From assembly GCA_021186555.1 (NCBI GenBank), contig JAJKFL010000003.1, positions 24,447,908 through 24,511,907 on the forward strand: a stretch of DNA of 64,000 nt. Reading direction: 5' to 3'. The stretch is from Reticulitermes speratus. Its lineage: Eukaryota; Arthropoda; Insecta; Blattodea; Rhinotermitidae. Within the stretch, counting starts at the first letter, position 1, and each line of letters begins with the position of its first letter. The notes under the pieces are model-generated. The model made no database searches, was not told where the DNA came from, and saw only the letters and a program-made list of their open reading frames with translations. The translations under genes and the position numbers were made by a program. Below are positions 11,660 through 22,564 of this stretch, piece after piece.

Positions 11660-12160
11660 CAAGCCATCCACTGACGTGGTGGAGCTGTCAGTATTTTGTG
11701 CTTCGTGTTATCAACGTACCCGGTTTGATTCTTCCTATGGAGGTGAGACAGCATCGTGAAAGAAACACTGTTGGGGTAGGAGAGCGTGAGAAACGGTTAC
11801 AATAGTATGGTGGTCGTGGCCTTCTTCAAGTGTGATTTTGTCACTACCCTTCCCCATGTTCGTCTGTGTGAATGCAGTAAGGCATCTCTGAACCACGGCC
11901 AAGCATTTCACATCAACACATTCAGTTGATGTCGGTTAGTGAAGAAAGAGGTGAGAGAAAACGTCACCATTTCACGTCGCGCGCCAGCCTCGCATGTGTG
12001 CTGTTCTGAGACCAGCACTCGGTACTACGTACGCGACAATATCAGTGATGACGTCAGCGTAGATCCGTTGCCAGTTGGAACCTGTTGGCCAGTAAGTTTG
12101 TTCCTGTACCTGTACCTGTGTTTTGCTGTAACTCCAAACGCAGGTCTGCCTCACCTTTGC
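11660..12160. other. unassigned non-coding stretch
   Basis: Nothing is recognised. A CRE-like TGACGTCA lies near 12048 but has no gene context. Confidence 0.4.
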
Positions 12161-12162
12161 AG

Positions 12163-13430
12163 CTCCAATGAGCAGAGTCATTCTTGAGAAGCTAACAGTT
12201 TCTCAGCCAGTCAACATATTCTTCGCATTTTATGGAACCCGAAGGTTCAACGCCGTGTTCACAAGAGCCCGCCACTGGTACCTATCAGGAGCCAGATAAA
12301 TCCAGTCCACACTCTTGACGTGCGCACCCAAAATTTTGCATTGGAGGGGGGGGGGGGGCCTCAAACTTAGGCTGTATAAAATTTAGGCTTGATTGTAAAT
12401 ACTGTATCATAAACATTATGTTTTAAGTAAAACTGTAACATAACACTGTTTGCAACTGCATTTATATACATAAAAATATTACGTGTTCCATAACTCACCT
12501 AATTTAAATCACAAAAATCCCAAGCTTTTTATTTTATTTTTCAAAATTATAATGTACTAGTCATCAGCCAATTTCAGTGGCGATTTCGGATGAAGGGCAA
12601 ATCACGTAAAACGTTCCATATTCTCGTGACTACAAAATGTGTGTTTTTTAAAATTTCGATTTGGGGAGAACGCTGCAGCCCGGCAGCCCACGCCTTGGGT
12701 GCGCCCTCCCCGTCACATCCAATTTCTTTCTGATCAAGTTTAATGTTTTCTCCCATCTGCGCCTAGATCTTGCAATTCTGTATGCACTTGTCTCCCATGC
12801 GTGCCATATGCCCCGCCCATCTCACCCTAATAATATCCAGTGAACAGCACAAATCAAGAAGATCCTCATTATGTAATTTTCTTCATCAATGTGTTATCTG
12901 ATCCCTCTTAGCTCCAAATATGCTCAACACCCTGTTCTCGAGCACCCTCAGTCTACGTTTCCCGTCAATGTGAAACACCAAGTATCATACTTACACGAAA
13001 GAACAGACAAAATAATATTAAGTTTAATAATATTAAGATAATAGTTCTACATATTTAATCCATACATATTACAGATACAAACTGGCAAGATAAAGGATTC
13101 TAGAATGGCAGCAAGCATTACAGAAAATGTATTAATCGCCTCTTAATTTATTTGTGAATGTAATTTCGGTTTGTTAATGTCGTTCCAAACTATTCGAAAT
13201 GTGACACATTCAAGCACCGTCAGTCTTATCCCTGGAGAGTTCAAAGTGTAATCATGAATGTTTAAATGCAGTAACATTGTGCTCTGACAATCAGATTTTT
13301 GGATGCGGCAAAGTTTACCACTCCTAACGCAATTATCATTACTAGCTTCATGCAAAGTGTTTCCAATTATCAGTTTGAACATATCTTCTGTCCCGGATTT
13401 TGCACTACAATCTTGTAACAAAAACTGTCA
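12163..13430 (-). mobile_element. RTE-type LINE: endonuclease piece joined to 3' tail, with nested MITE
   Basis: The low-coordinate end is the shared 3' UTR (GAGCAGAGTCATTCTTGAGA) and tail. The hAT-type MITE 12319-12708 interrupts it. Beyond the MITE the tail resumes (CCCATCTGCGCCTAGATCTT near 12755, complement of the RRRW-coding stretch). From about 13421 down to 13143 the minus frame has SNDNCVR, IQKSDCQST and LNIHDYTLNSPG, matching the AP-endonuclease stretch SNDNGVRV to HKYTWTSPDG typical of this LINE. The reverse-transcriptase domain is absent between them. A similar endonuclease-to-tail join is seen at 47019-47455. Confidence 0.7.
12319..12708. mobile_element. hAT-type MITE (family 2), nested in LINE
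   Basis: The ends GTGCGCACCCA and TTGGGTGCGC are inverted. Inside are a G run of 14 near 12345, then CACCTAATTTAAATC, TTTTTATTTTATTTTTCA and AAATCACGTAAAACGTT, all shared with 38452-38889. It splits an RTE tail, so it inserted after the LINE. A clean 8-bp duplication is not visible here. Confidence 0.7.
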
Positions 13431-13550
13431 CATATCACTCACGGCATGGATGAAATACCTGCTCTAGTTCCTCAGAGAACCTCTCCTTTTGTATCATCAC
13501 TTTTATCCTCAGGTGGACGTTTCATATTCAGAGCAGCAGCACCATATCCT

Positions 13551-13801
13551 GCCGATCCCGCTGGCCTCGCGGTCTAAGTCGTGGGTCTGCTGCCGCGCGC
13601 TTGCTGGGATTGCGGGTTCGAATCCCGCCGGGAGCATGGATATCTGTCTCTTGTGAGTGTTATGTGTTGCCAGATAGAGGTCTCTGTGAGGGGCTGAACA
13701 TTTGTCCAGAGGAGTCCTGCCGTGTTTGGCGAGTCTGAGTGACCTCAACAAAGAGGAGGCCTAGGCCCCCTAGAGCTGTCAAGCCATGGGAGATAAAAAA
13801 A
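13551..13801 (+). mobile_element. SINE family C
   Basis: The head GCCGATCCCGCTGGCC, CGCGGTCTAAG (A box) and GCGGGTTCGAATCCCGCC (B box) resembles a long-variable-arm (Leu/Ser-type) tRNA. The body has GGATATCTGTCTCTTGTGAG, GTCCAGAGGAGTCCTGCCG, GAGGAGGCCTAGGCC and an A-rich tail. Flanks CAGCACCATATCC and CAGCATATCCC suggest an imperfect target duplication. Confidence 0.85.
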
Positions 13802-14616
13802 ACAGCATATCCCACCACTAACAAATTCTGATCTCTTTGATATGATTCAATTATGTACAAAAACGCGTCTGTAACTGATGCTTCTCATTTATTTTCCCAC
13901 AGAGAACGTAAAGGTTTTGCTGGTTAACATTAAGGTTGTATTCGATTTGGCCATCGTGAAAGCATCCGTTATTCGACCAATCGAAAACCAACAAAAAAAG
14001 AGACGGTCAAACTGAGAGAACTGGACGAAAGGATTTAATGTACAGAAGACTGAACGCTGAATGCGTATCAATTTGTAACTTTCAATACGTGAGAATGAAC
14101 CGTGCTTACTATACAATACTATGGAAGTCACTCTGCGTGACATACTAATACAAAGAGGAAGTTTATATATCGCCAAAATAAACGATCGAATAGCAGCTCT
14201 TTTTAACAGCCAATATTTCAGTTCGCGCAATTTCTATTTTTCCCAGTTCTGACAAGATAGGGCATGCTTTTCATAGTCTAGTTGTCAAATAGTGGTCAAA
14301 GGATTTCGCGACGCTGAGTTTGTACGTTTTCGTGCTGATGTTGAGAAAGTGTAATTACATATTGAAGGGCGGAACTGAAAACCGCTATGGGGAAGGGCTC
14401 CTCCCGTATTGCAACCGTGTGCTGTGTGGGTGCAATGCCACGGCCCGCATGCGTCGCTGGCAGGATGAGCTATGCCTGCCACACGTAGGCAGTGATAACG
14501 TGCGTTTTGTGCGACGCAGCACACACGCATGGTCTGGCCACTTTTCTTGTGAAAAAATAAAATAAGGGGGCTGGAATACTCATGCATTAGTCTGCACACT
14601 CGTCATTCATAGCGAA

Positions 14617-14640
14617 TGCCCTGGGTTGCAACCCAGGGCA
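14617..14640. repeat. perfect 24-bp palindrome
   Basis: TGCCCTGGGTTG is directly followed by its exact reverse complement CAACCCAGGGCA with no loop. An imperfect hairpin CATTCC/GGAATG follows near 14648-14665. Confidence 0.85.
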
Positions 14641-14696
14641 AATCATCATTCCACCTTCGGGAATGGATTTGGATGTACGGCATCGTATATTCAGGC

Positions 14697-14717
14697 CATA
14701 ACGTCTAGGACGTTATG
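14697..14717. repeat. 21-bp palindrome
   Basis: CATAACGTC and GACGTTATG flank a 3-base centre TAG. Confidence 0.85.
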
Positions 14718-15176
14718 ACAAACTGTGTCCCCAACTGCGGATTCGTCTCTGATACCGTAGTTTGCTGGATTTAGGAATCAACTACTCACAATAATCTCAT
14801 TATTCTGGACTGCTCCTGTTCATTGTGACTTTTTACGTACCGCCTATACCATCAAAAATTTCAAATTTCGGCAACGGAAACTAGGTCCAACATTCTGTAA
14901 CCAATCTGGAGGCCTATTCATTTGTTTAGTTCAGTACATTGCTACGAAAGGTGGATTTCCTATGGGTGTGAAGCTTTGGCTTAACAACCGATTGGTGTTG
15001 ATAAATATTCAAGTATTCTGGGCTGTTATACAATGTTAACTGGTATTTACCATCGTTTCGGAGGCGCGTAGTGACTCCATCTTCAGGGCCAAACACTCCA
15101 GTAAGTCGGTAACTACCATTTGAAACGACGTAACATTCCACAAGACTTGCATCTTAAACAAATACGTCAGTGCAAT

Positions 15177-15683
15177 TCAAATTACATTTTACGTTACTTG
15201 TACCGTACATTTTTAATTATATATATGTTATGCAGACAAATGTACACAGTATTATTTTATTTAACACAATTTTATTAAATGTTGCCCAACATTTTTCTAG
15301 CTTATATAAGGCTCATCTTCAGGGCTCTTTTGTTGAAATTACAACAGCTATATTATTGGTATATAAAATTCTTAAAAATGCCGTTAGATGTATTTGGTTA
15401 TTGGTATCTGTACCGGTCATGCTGCTTTCACTATAGATTAGGCCTCCAACTAATCTATTGTGAAAGCAGCATGACCGGTACAGATACCAATAACCAAATA
15501 CATCTAACGGCTTTATAAGAATTTTATATACCAATAATATAGCTGTTGTAATTTCAACAAAAGAACCCCTGAAGATGAGCCTTATATAGGCTAGAAACAT
15601 GTTAGGCAACATTTAATAAAATTGTGTTAAATAACATAATACTGCGTACATTTGTCTGCATAACATATATATCAAATTACATT
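15177..15683 (+). mobile_element. 483-bp palindromic element with hammerhead-like motifs, copy 1
   Basis: TCAAATTACATT flanks the element at 15177-15188 and 15672-15683, a 12-bp target duplication. Element 15189-15671 begins with an unpaired head (TTACGTTACTTGTACCG, then ATTTTTAATT). From 15219 onwards it is a near-perfect palindrome with arms of about 220 bp around the 10-base loop GGCCTCCAAC (15441-15450). The right arm carries CCCCTGAAGATGAGCC, a short hairpin and GAAACATGTTAGG (15567-15606). The left arm carries the complement with a mutated GAAAC box. Overlapping open frames are by-products of the palindrome. Copy 2 lies at 52611-53117 in the opposite orientation. Confidence 0.9.
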
Positions 15684-15689
15684 CTTAAG

Positions 15690-16755
15690 AAGTGTCGAGC
15701 GACGTACAGATTAAGCAGGTTTTGAACTCACTATACACAGGAAGACATGGAAGTTCTTTTGTAAACGACGAATAAGATGTTATACAGCCACAGACTCCCA
15801 AACCTGTCACATCAGTATAAACCAAATGAGAACAGTCGGCCCACCTGTAAGGAGATAAAAGGAAGGCTGTAAAGTCGGAACAGACCTGAGATTCATTGCG
15901 GAAGGAGAAGAGCTGCACGGTAGACTGGATGAAGACTGGTGCTCCAATCTGACGAGGTAATATCTACTGGTGATAAATCGTACTTCCTTATTTACAAACA
16001 TTAGAATTTCAAGCACGAATACCAGTAATATAATTCGGCGGTCTTTTAACTAACTCCGTGGAGGAGGGTACTTTTTGCACAGCTACCAGTCGCTTACATG
16101 ATCAAAAAATCCCCCCCCCCCTTTACGAGTAGACACACATTTTATGAACAGTCTGCATATAGCGACTTGTTGCACGAAGGATGGGGTGTGTCAGTATTTT
16201 GTTTAGGCGTTACCAAACGATAATAAATTCACTTCAGCACCTGGATAGGGGTTGGGGGCGCACATCTGTATGACAGCGTAGTGACGCTAGCTCTGTCAGC
16301 TTCAATCAATAACATGACATTATAAAACCATCCCTGTGATTCCTGATAAGGCACAATCAGCCCGAGCGAAGAATACTTCCATTATAGGCTAAAAACGTTG
16401 TCATACTTTGTATTACGAATGACACTTATATGGCCGCATTGTGTGGTGAAAAGGGGGACCATTATCAATAGCCGGAGGGTGAGCAAGAGGCGTCCTTTTA
16501 AATATTATCTCAAATGCAGTGACGTGGCCAACGTGTGGCTATCGCATGGATTTCAGTTGTCTCCACAAACAGACACGTGTGAGTCTATTTAAACACTGCA
16601 CTCATCTCACCCCAGACCTCGTGAGTTTCAACTCCATAGAACAGTGACCTACTTGGAAATCGAACATTCTTTCAGCTAATCAAGATATTCCTACGACCGA
16701 GGTCACAACAGCCATATACCGGACGATAATCTCAGCCATTTCGTTAAGGTCCAAT
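15690..16755. other. unassigned non-coding stretch
   Basis: No gene or repeat family is recognised. A run of 12 C lies near 16108. Confidence 0.4.
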
Positions 16756-16761
16756 CTAATA

Positions 16762-17648
16762 CAGGATGAGCCAGAAACACCTGACGGTTTTTTAAATGAA
16801 ATAACATTTTAAGGCAAAGTTGAAAAAATTTATTAACACATATACATGGCCATGAGAATTCATATTAATCATCACTGCTTGCATATGTCACTTTGTGCGT
16901 GACCACCATGTTGTTCAATACATTCCTGCAGTTGCGACGGAAAAGATGTCACAGCACACTGTAGCATTTCTTTTGAGATCCCTCGCATACACGCCCGAAT
17001 TCGCGGTTTTAGGTAATCAATATTGGCATGACGTATTTCGTATACCATGCTTCTGACGTAGCTCGAAAGGAAGCAGTCTTGTACGGCGAGATGAGGCAAG
17101 CTGGCAGGCCAAGTGCGCCAGAAACACGTGACGGTATACGAAATTTGAAAAACAGTTTGCCCGTTAAGCGGCGCTTGTATACTGACAGTCATCATGTACA
17201 ATGAAGTATGGAACAACTGCTCACACAGCACACATTTCTATGCGAGTTCTCAGGAAAATGTTTCCAGGCAGACACATTTCTCGTTTCGCAGACATCACCT
17301 TACCCGTCCGCTCGCCTTATCTTGCAGTACCAGACTATTCCTTCGGGGCTACGTCAAAACCAAGGTACACGCGTCTAGCCAATACTGATGACCTTAGAAC
17401 ACCGAATTCGGGAATGTATTCAAGGGATCACTAACGAAATGCTACGACGTCTTGATACCCTTTCCATCGCCACTGCAGGAGTGTATTGAACTACATGGTG
17501 TTCACGTACGTGTCATATTCAAACAGTAATTATTCACAGGAATTGTCACGCATATGCAATGTATCCGTCAGTGTTAATAAAATTTTTCCACTTTGCCTTA
17601 AAAGGGTACTTTATTTAAAACCCCGTCGGTTGTTTATGGCTCATCCTG
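16762..17648. mobile_element. Tc1/mariner-type element, inverted composite
   Basis: The termini CAGGATGAGCCA (16762) and GGCTCATCCTG (17648) are inverted and flanked by TA on both sides, and similarity of the ends extends about 80 bp. The minus strand of the left half encodes a transposase C-terminus (LAVQDCF, IDYLKPRIRACMRGISKEML, LQECIEQHGGH, about 17115-16870). The plus strand of the right half encodes a second partial copy (TAHTAHISM, MFPGRHISRFADI, SPYLAVPDY, about 17210-17520, with a frameshift). An internal copy of the terminus lies near 17109 (GCCAGAAACACGTGACGG). Two truncated elements therefore lie tail-out in opposite directions. The Asp of the usual SPDL box is lost in both (LPHL, SPYL). 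Confidence 0.85.
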
Positions 17649-17649
17649 T

Positions 17650-18380
17650 ACCACGTTCTCATCTTTCAGATTTTCGATCAAAATTTTGTACGCATTTCTC
17701 GTCTCGTCATTATTCTGTTACCCGTACAGAAATAAAGAACAATCACTGGATCTGTAGCTATTACAGTAATACGTCCTGGGCAAGAGCAGACGTGAAAAGT
17801 AGCTAATATTTTTCAGTTCCTCTACGTCAATGTAAGGAGCAGGTAAATTAAAGAAATTCTTGGTAACAGTCGCTCAGTGAGTACTGAAATTCCTCCCATT
17901 TTGTGTAACATTACAGCGACCACAATACCCCATTTCTTCCCGATCATGTTCACAGTATCCTCCCATCTACGTCTATGTATATATATCGGCCTCTTCATTC
18001 ACGCGTACCTAACAGAACTGTGTAACAACTTCTGATCTTCACTACACGGTTTTCTCAACGTTTCCGTCACTACCCATCAGACTGTGCCAATCAAGAGGCT
18101 ATTTCTGCAGGCCATCCTCTGCTATGTAAACTGAGCATGGCGCACGCCGTGGTGATGAGACCCACACAGCGTCGTTGGACTGTTCTTGTTCACCTTCAGC
18201 CCCTTCATGGTGGGTCCGCTTGTTTCCACCCTTTCAAGCGAAATGGTTACTATATGCACCACGTTATATGACATTAAGATATTTTAATTTTGCCGACAGT
18301 GTATTTATGTTTTCATGATTATCGCAACAAACAGTGACTATTTCCCGTAATAGTTTTGACCGGTAGGGGCTGTGTGGATA
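17650..18380. other. mostly unassigned stretch
   Basis: The complement of 17930-17970 reads like a LINE tail (R-R-W-E-D-T). An R90-like fragment (AACAAACAGTGACTATTTCC) lies near 18327. No gene is seen. Confidence 0.35.
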
Positions 18381-18384
18381 TTGA

Positions 18385-18700
18385 AGTCTTCTGGGACATG
18401 CGAGATTTGAGGATTCCGACGCGGTGTAGGGGGCCTCCAATATTTTGAGATGTTAACGCGGCGTAGGTTGGTAGCTAGTTACTGACGATTCGGGACAGCA
18501 CATCGGTCCCATATTCAAGGGTAAAGCAGTCCAAAAACCGCCTAACCCTAGAAGATAGGGGACCAACTACCAACCTACGCCGCGTTAACATCCCAAAAGA
18601 TCGAAGGACCCGTTTTCTGGATCGTTAAGCCGTGTCGACTGGTAAATACCGACATTTGGAAGGATCGTACTGCCTTCATTTTCGGGATCAGGTAGTCCAG
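18385..18700. repeat. palindromic-family remnant split by an inverted-repeat element
   Basis: GTCTTCTGGGACATGCGA near 18388 and GCCGTGTCGACTGGTAAAT with CCGACATTTGGAAGG near 18628-18665 match the left arm of hammerhead-like family 2 (compare 23325-23515). Between them lies the separate inverted repeat 18443-18598. Confidence 0.45.
18443..18598. mobile_element. 156-bp inverted-repeat element (MITE-like)
   Basis: The 34-bp ends (18443-18476 and 18565-18598) are inverted repeats with two mismatches and contain GATGTTAACGCGGCGTAGG. The interior has no coding capacity. The superfamily is not recognised, and no clear target duplication is seen. Confidence 0.65.
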
Positions 18701-18704
18701 GAGG

Positions 18705-18850
18705 AGACTGGACCGCTTGCCAGTCCATGTGAGATCTGTGGTTACAAAGTGGCAGTGGGGCAGGATTTTCTCCGAGTACTTCGGCTTTCCCCTGTCAGCA
18801 TTCAGCCAATGCTCTGCACTCATCTTTACTTTCAAATTGCTCTCAACAAT
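18705..18850 (+). mobile_element. SINE family E body
   Basis: CCATGTGAGATCTGTGGTTA, CAAAGTGGCAGTGGGGCAGG and CTCCGAGTACTTCGGC match the shared body seen at 43535-43645 and, inverted, at 33428-33545. Confidence 0.6.
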
Positions 18851-19142
18851 ACAAACTTGTGAAGCCTGTCGTAACCCAGATGTGGCGGCTAATTTCTGAA
18901 TGTATCAGGCGAACGGTCAACTTATACTCGTATTTCAGGATATGATCAGATTGCATAAACGACAATCGTGGGATGCCAACCACAAAGAGCAATTACTCAC
19001 TACAGGAAAGTACTCAAAAAACTGGCCGACCGTTGTCTGACCAGCCGTCACTCTACCAGAACCCTGACAGAAATGTCTGTGTTTATGTGACAGATTTGAA
19101 ATATGCCATTCTCCTACTCTAACCCCCAGTACAGAGTTCCAA

Positions 19143-19640
19143 CCATCTCATTCATTCATTCATCATTCATTCATTCAGTAGTCTGTCTTACGACAGGTCC
19201 GTAGCCTCTTCCAAAGCGAATTCTCCACAGGGTGCGATCTAATGCTTCCTCTTTCAATTTCCAGTATTTTCGCTTTTCCTTAAGGTCATCCAGTAGCTGC
19301 TTACGTCTTCTCCCTCGTCTTCCCGCCATTTCTATCCTTCCTTCTAACGGTCCTTCAATCACGTGTTGTAGAAGGCAGTTTCTACGCAAGATGTGACAAT
19401 CCAGTTAGCCTTATTTATTTTTATTGTATGTAGGATATTCCTCTCCTCGACTCTGTGTAATACTTCTTCATTTCTCACACGATCCGTCCAACTGATCTCC
19501 ATTCTTCTCCAGCACCACATTTCAAAACTTTCCAGGTATTTCTGATCTACTTTCCGAAGTGTCCACGTTTCAGCACCATACAAAGCTATGCTTCAAATGT
19601 AGCACTTTACTAGTTTCTTCCTTAAATTTAAGTCCCAGAG
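19143..19640 (-). mobile_element. second RTE-type LINE, C-terminal end (frameshifted)
   Basis: The minus strand encodes, from about 19640 down, LRKKLVKCYI, then YGAETWTLRKVDQKYLESF, MWCWRRMEISWTDRVR and RVEERNILHTIK. A frameshift near 19390 follows, then RRNCLLQHVIEG, GRRGRRRKQLLDDLKEKR and TLWRIRFGRGYGPVVRQ. This is the post-RT tail of a BovB/RTE-like LINE, a different family from 9408-9935. The 3' end is a GAAT repeat (19143-19172), again a tandem-repeat tail. The RT and endonuclease are absent. Confidence 0.85.
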
Positions 19641-20739
19641 GAAGCATCTCGTATTTGTCTCTGTTTCTGGAAGAGACTTCCAGGAAAAGTAATAATGTGG
19701 TAGTTTTTTCCATTTGCTTTCCACATCGCAGTACAGCAGCCGCTCAGACCACTCTGGTCACGCCTGTTGCTACACGATCATGAACCATCTCGAGCATCAT
19801 TTGCTCTGTGCTTCAAGTCGCTACTGATGTCGCAGCTTCCGGCATCAGGGGAGTTTTTATTGGATTTCCCATCTCCTAGGCATCTCTCTTCGTCTGTTTC
19901 CTACCCTCTTGACCTGTCCGGCTTGGGAGACCCTACTGGTAGCAATGTTAGCTTAGCTCTCGGGTCACTGGAACTGACAAGTCCCTCTACCACGGCAAGG
20001 TGGATATACCAATAAAGGGGAACCATCTCAAAGGCGTACGAAAAACTGAACAGTAGGGGTTTTCTCTAAGGGACGAAGAAAAGGAAACTAATTTATGTGC
20101 TTGTGGACCACAACTGGCTGGGACTCCCTAATGTTAATTGTGTGTTGGCTTTTGGCATGACTTGAAATGGTTACTGAGGGAACGAAACAAAAAAATATAT
20201 ACTGTAATATATTGTACTGTAAACTGTTAAAATACGTCATCACGTCACCTGGGTACATTCCAACAAAAGCGGTGCTCCTGCAGAACCAAGGAATATCAAG
20301 GAACAAAAGTGTACTTTTTCCCGTTACAATTCATATCTCACAATATAAATACAGGAATCTGGCACAAATCAACTGCTTTCCTCTGCTGCATATTCAGAAC
20401 AGTCCACTTCCGATCACCCTTTTCGCCCCATCGCTTTACCAGGCCTACAATCTGTACCAGGACGAGCGGTTACTACCTGGGAATTTTCTGTCAGTTTCCC
20501 TGTAACAGCAACTATGTACTGTCCCACGCTACAACCCCTCCACCCGCCCGGTGACGCCTTCAAACCGTTTATCAGCAATACGTTACAAGGGGCCATCCAA
20601 TTGCTACCGGCTCCCACGCGCCTCAGCTACATAAGGCTGAAGGATGGCGTATAAAATCTTGTGGTGTGTGTATACATGGCTCTGACAACACTGTTTCGCT
20701 TTATCTCTACGCTTCTATACATAAAATATTCAGCACAAA

Positions 20740-20806
20740 TTATTATTATTGTTGTTATTCTTCGTCGTCGTAATCATCATCATAATCGCCACCACCACCG
20801 CCACAC
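20740..20806. repeat. imperfect trinucleotide tract
   Basis: Successive TTA, TTG, TCG, ATC and ACC triplets form a drifting trinucleotide repeat. Confidence 0.7.
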
Positions 20807-20899
20807 TACGTTTTACTCGCCATGCAAAACTTCATATAAATTACAAATTAGATTACGCACTAAATATCTTCTTATGCCGTTCTCAGAATAGCTGAGGAG

Positions 20900-20954
20900 T
20901 TGCTGCTGCTGCTACTACTACTACTAATACTACTGCTGCTGCTGCTGCTGCTAC
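20900..20954. repeat. (CTG/CTA)n trinucleotide tract
   Basis: About 18 triplets alternate between runs of CTG and CTA. Confidence 0.85.
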
Positions 20955-22141
20955 TAACCACAAACACGAATACATTCACAGAAACATAGAACAATATTCG
21001 GGCAATGCTTAACACCGTTTAGCTAAAAAACGAAGATTATCGTCTTTTGGATGTGACACCGTCAGTGTGGTGAAGTTTTACAAGATTACGTGGCATCAAA
21101 GATAAATTTACACCAGATTACACGGTGCCACATCCCATCGCACCCTGCAAAAATAGGCGTGGTATTTGCCTGCGCACAAGCCTGTGAGTTCGCATACATT
21201 TGACGATCGACCTTGCTTCGCATCGCAATGTCACATACTTTGAATTCTCTCCTCGCCCCCCCCCCCAAACGCTGGGGATCGCTAGGAAAGAGAGCTAAAA
21301 AAAAAAAAAAGGAATGACATTCATACTCTCATTCGCCCGAAACAGACCTACGTCATATATAACAAAGTTATGAAACCACGGAAGGCGGATCATGCTGGGC
21401 CGGAAACTCTTTCTCGGTTCGTTAAGTATTGGGAAGTGTTAATAGAAATTCTGATACTATGTAACCATTTGGACAGCTGCTATCTTTGTTACGCAATGAA
21501 GTTCAGGTCGTCAAAACGGAGGCCTATTAGGTGCGGGTTCACAGTAATTTTGAAAATGTGTAACTTCAAAAGTCCCGGGAAACAGCATTTTTGACCGGAC
21601 GTTACCCATCTACAGCAGCTGATACAGCACTGCGAGGAAAAAGCATTCTACCCCCAAGACTTCAAGCCTATGAAGAAGCACATTAAAGGACAGGAATCTG
21701 CCGCAACAGACTGTAGGCCTCAGTATGTCATGACGAGCTAGTATCAGGTACGTCTGTACCCAGACAGAGATCTAGACACTTCGTCTTGTCTGGTGGGCTA
21801 AGCAGCATAAACAGCGACAAAGGACGTAAAACAATCACACCAACTTATGGATCACACTGCTAACTGCACTCTAGTTTCATTTTGGTATGCCTGTATCGCC
21901 CAGTATGACGTAACGGAATGCGCACAGTAATTTGGACAACACACGGTTATCAGACTTCTCAGTCGACCTTAAAACGAAGACAGGTAGCCATGTGCCATCT
22001 GTGGAGCACACGGTTTCATTAGGTATAATGAGTCGTTTCTTGTTAGAATCAAAAACTACGAAACATTGTGTGAAAAAATGCGGGTTTAAATATTTAAGCA
22101 TCTGGTACATTATTACCGAGTAATAATCCATGATGCTTGTA

Positions 22142-22370
22142 TTTCTGACCAGCGGTGTAGCTAGGGGGTGAAGGGTGGGCGGGGTAGAGCGACAAAATGA
22201 GTGTTTTAATAAAAAATAATTTTCCGCGCTCAAAAAAATTCAAATTATAGAACCAAACAAAAGAATTTTAATATACAACTGATTTTTAATTCCGTAATTT
22301 CTGTTCGCGGCGGCCATTGTGATTACTCGCCCCGGTAGCCCAAAAAGCCAGCTGCGCCGCTACTTCTGAC
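22142..22370. mobile_element. hAT-type MITE (family 1), second copy
   Basis: The ends CAGCGGTGTAGCTAGG and CCAGCTGCGCCGC are inverted. The flanking octamers TTTCTGAC (22142-22149) and CTTCTGAC (22363-22370) differ by one base. The right part (GTAATTTCTGTT, ATTACTC) matches 5842-6064. Confidence 0.8.
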
Positions 22371-22479
22371 ACGAACACAATTTTAATGTCGTGTTCGCTA
22401 AGACTTGTTAAAACATACAAATGTAAGCCGTAGTTTGGAAAAACCTCAATGCAAGAGTCCATTTGTGACACGTGTAGAT

Positions 22480-22560
22480 GGAAGGATATACCCGAGTTTC
22501 CCCGAAACGACGCTACGTATCTAGCAGACTACACGGCGTCATATCCACAAGACCGTAATC
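22480..22560 (+). repeat. single arm of palindromic hammerhead-like family 2
   Basis: CCCCGAAACGACG is followed by TAGCAGACTACACGGCGTCA and TATCCACAAGAC, the right-arm order seen at 25446-25604. No left arm is visible. Confidence 0.5.
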
Positions 22561-22564
22561 CAAA

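Larger units (their letters stand above)
13805..15170. other. unassigned stretch with two perfect palindromes
   Basis: No gene is recognised. The palindromes at 14617-14640 and 14697-14717 are the only notable features. Overlapping short frames at 14285-14599 on both strands look accidental. Confidence 0.4.
19790..22140. other. unassigned stretch with simple repeats
   Basis: No gene is recognised. Trinucleotide tracts lie at 20740-20806 and 20900-20954. A C run near 21257 and an A run near 21298 are the other notable features. Overlapping frames at 20167-20617 lack family features. Confidence 0.4.

Noticed and set aside
14285..14599. Overlapping open frames on both strands in a GC-richer patch
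   Set aside because: The two strands give unrelated peptides with no known features. The patch may be an old repeat.
15170..15612. Open frames of 79-97 residues on both strands in the palindrome
   Set aside because: Near-identical peptides on both strands are forced by the inverted repeat, and the same happens at 52681-52863 and 53013-53390.
19143..19172. ATTC repeat as an independent microsatellite
   Set aside because: It sits exactly at the 3' end of the second RTE-type LINE and is best read as that element's tail.
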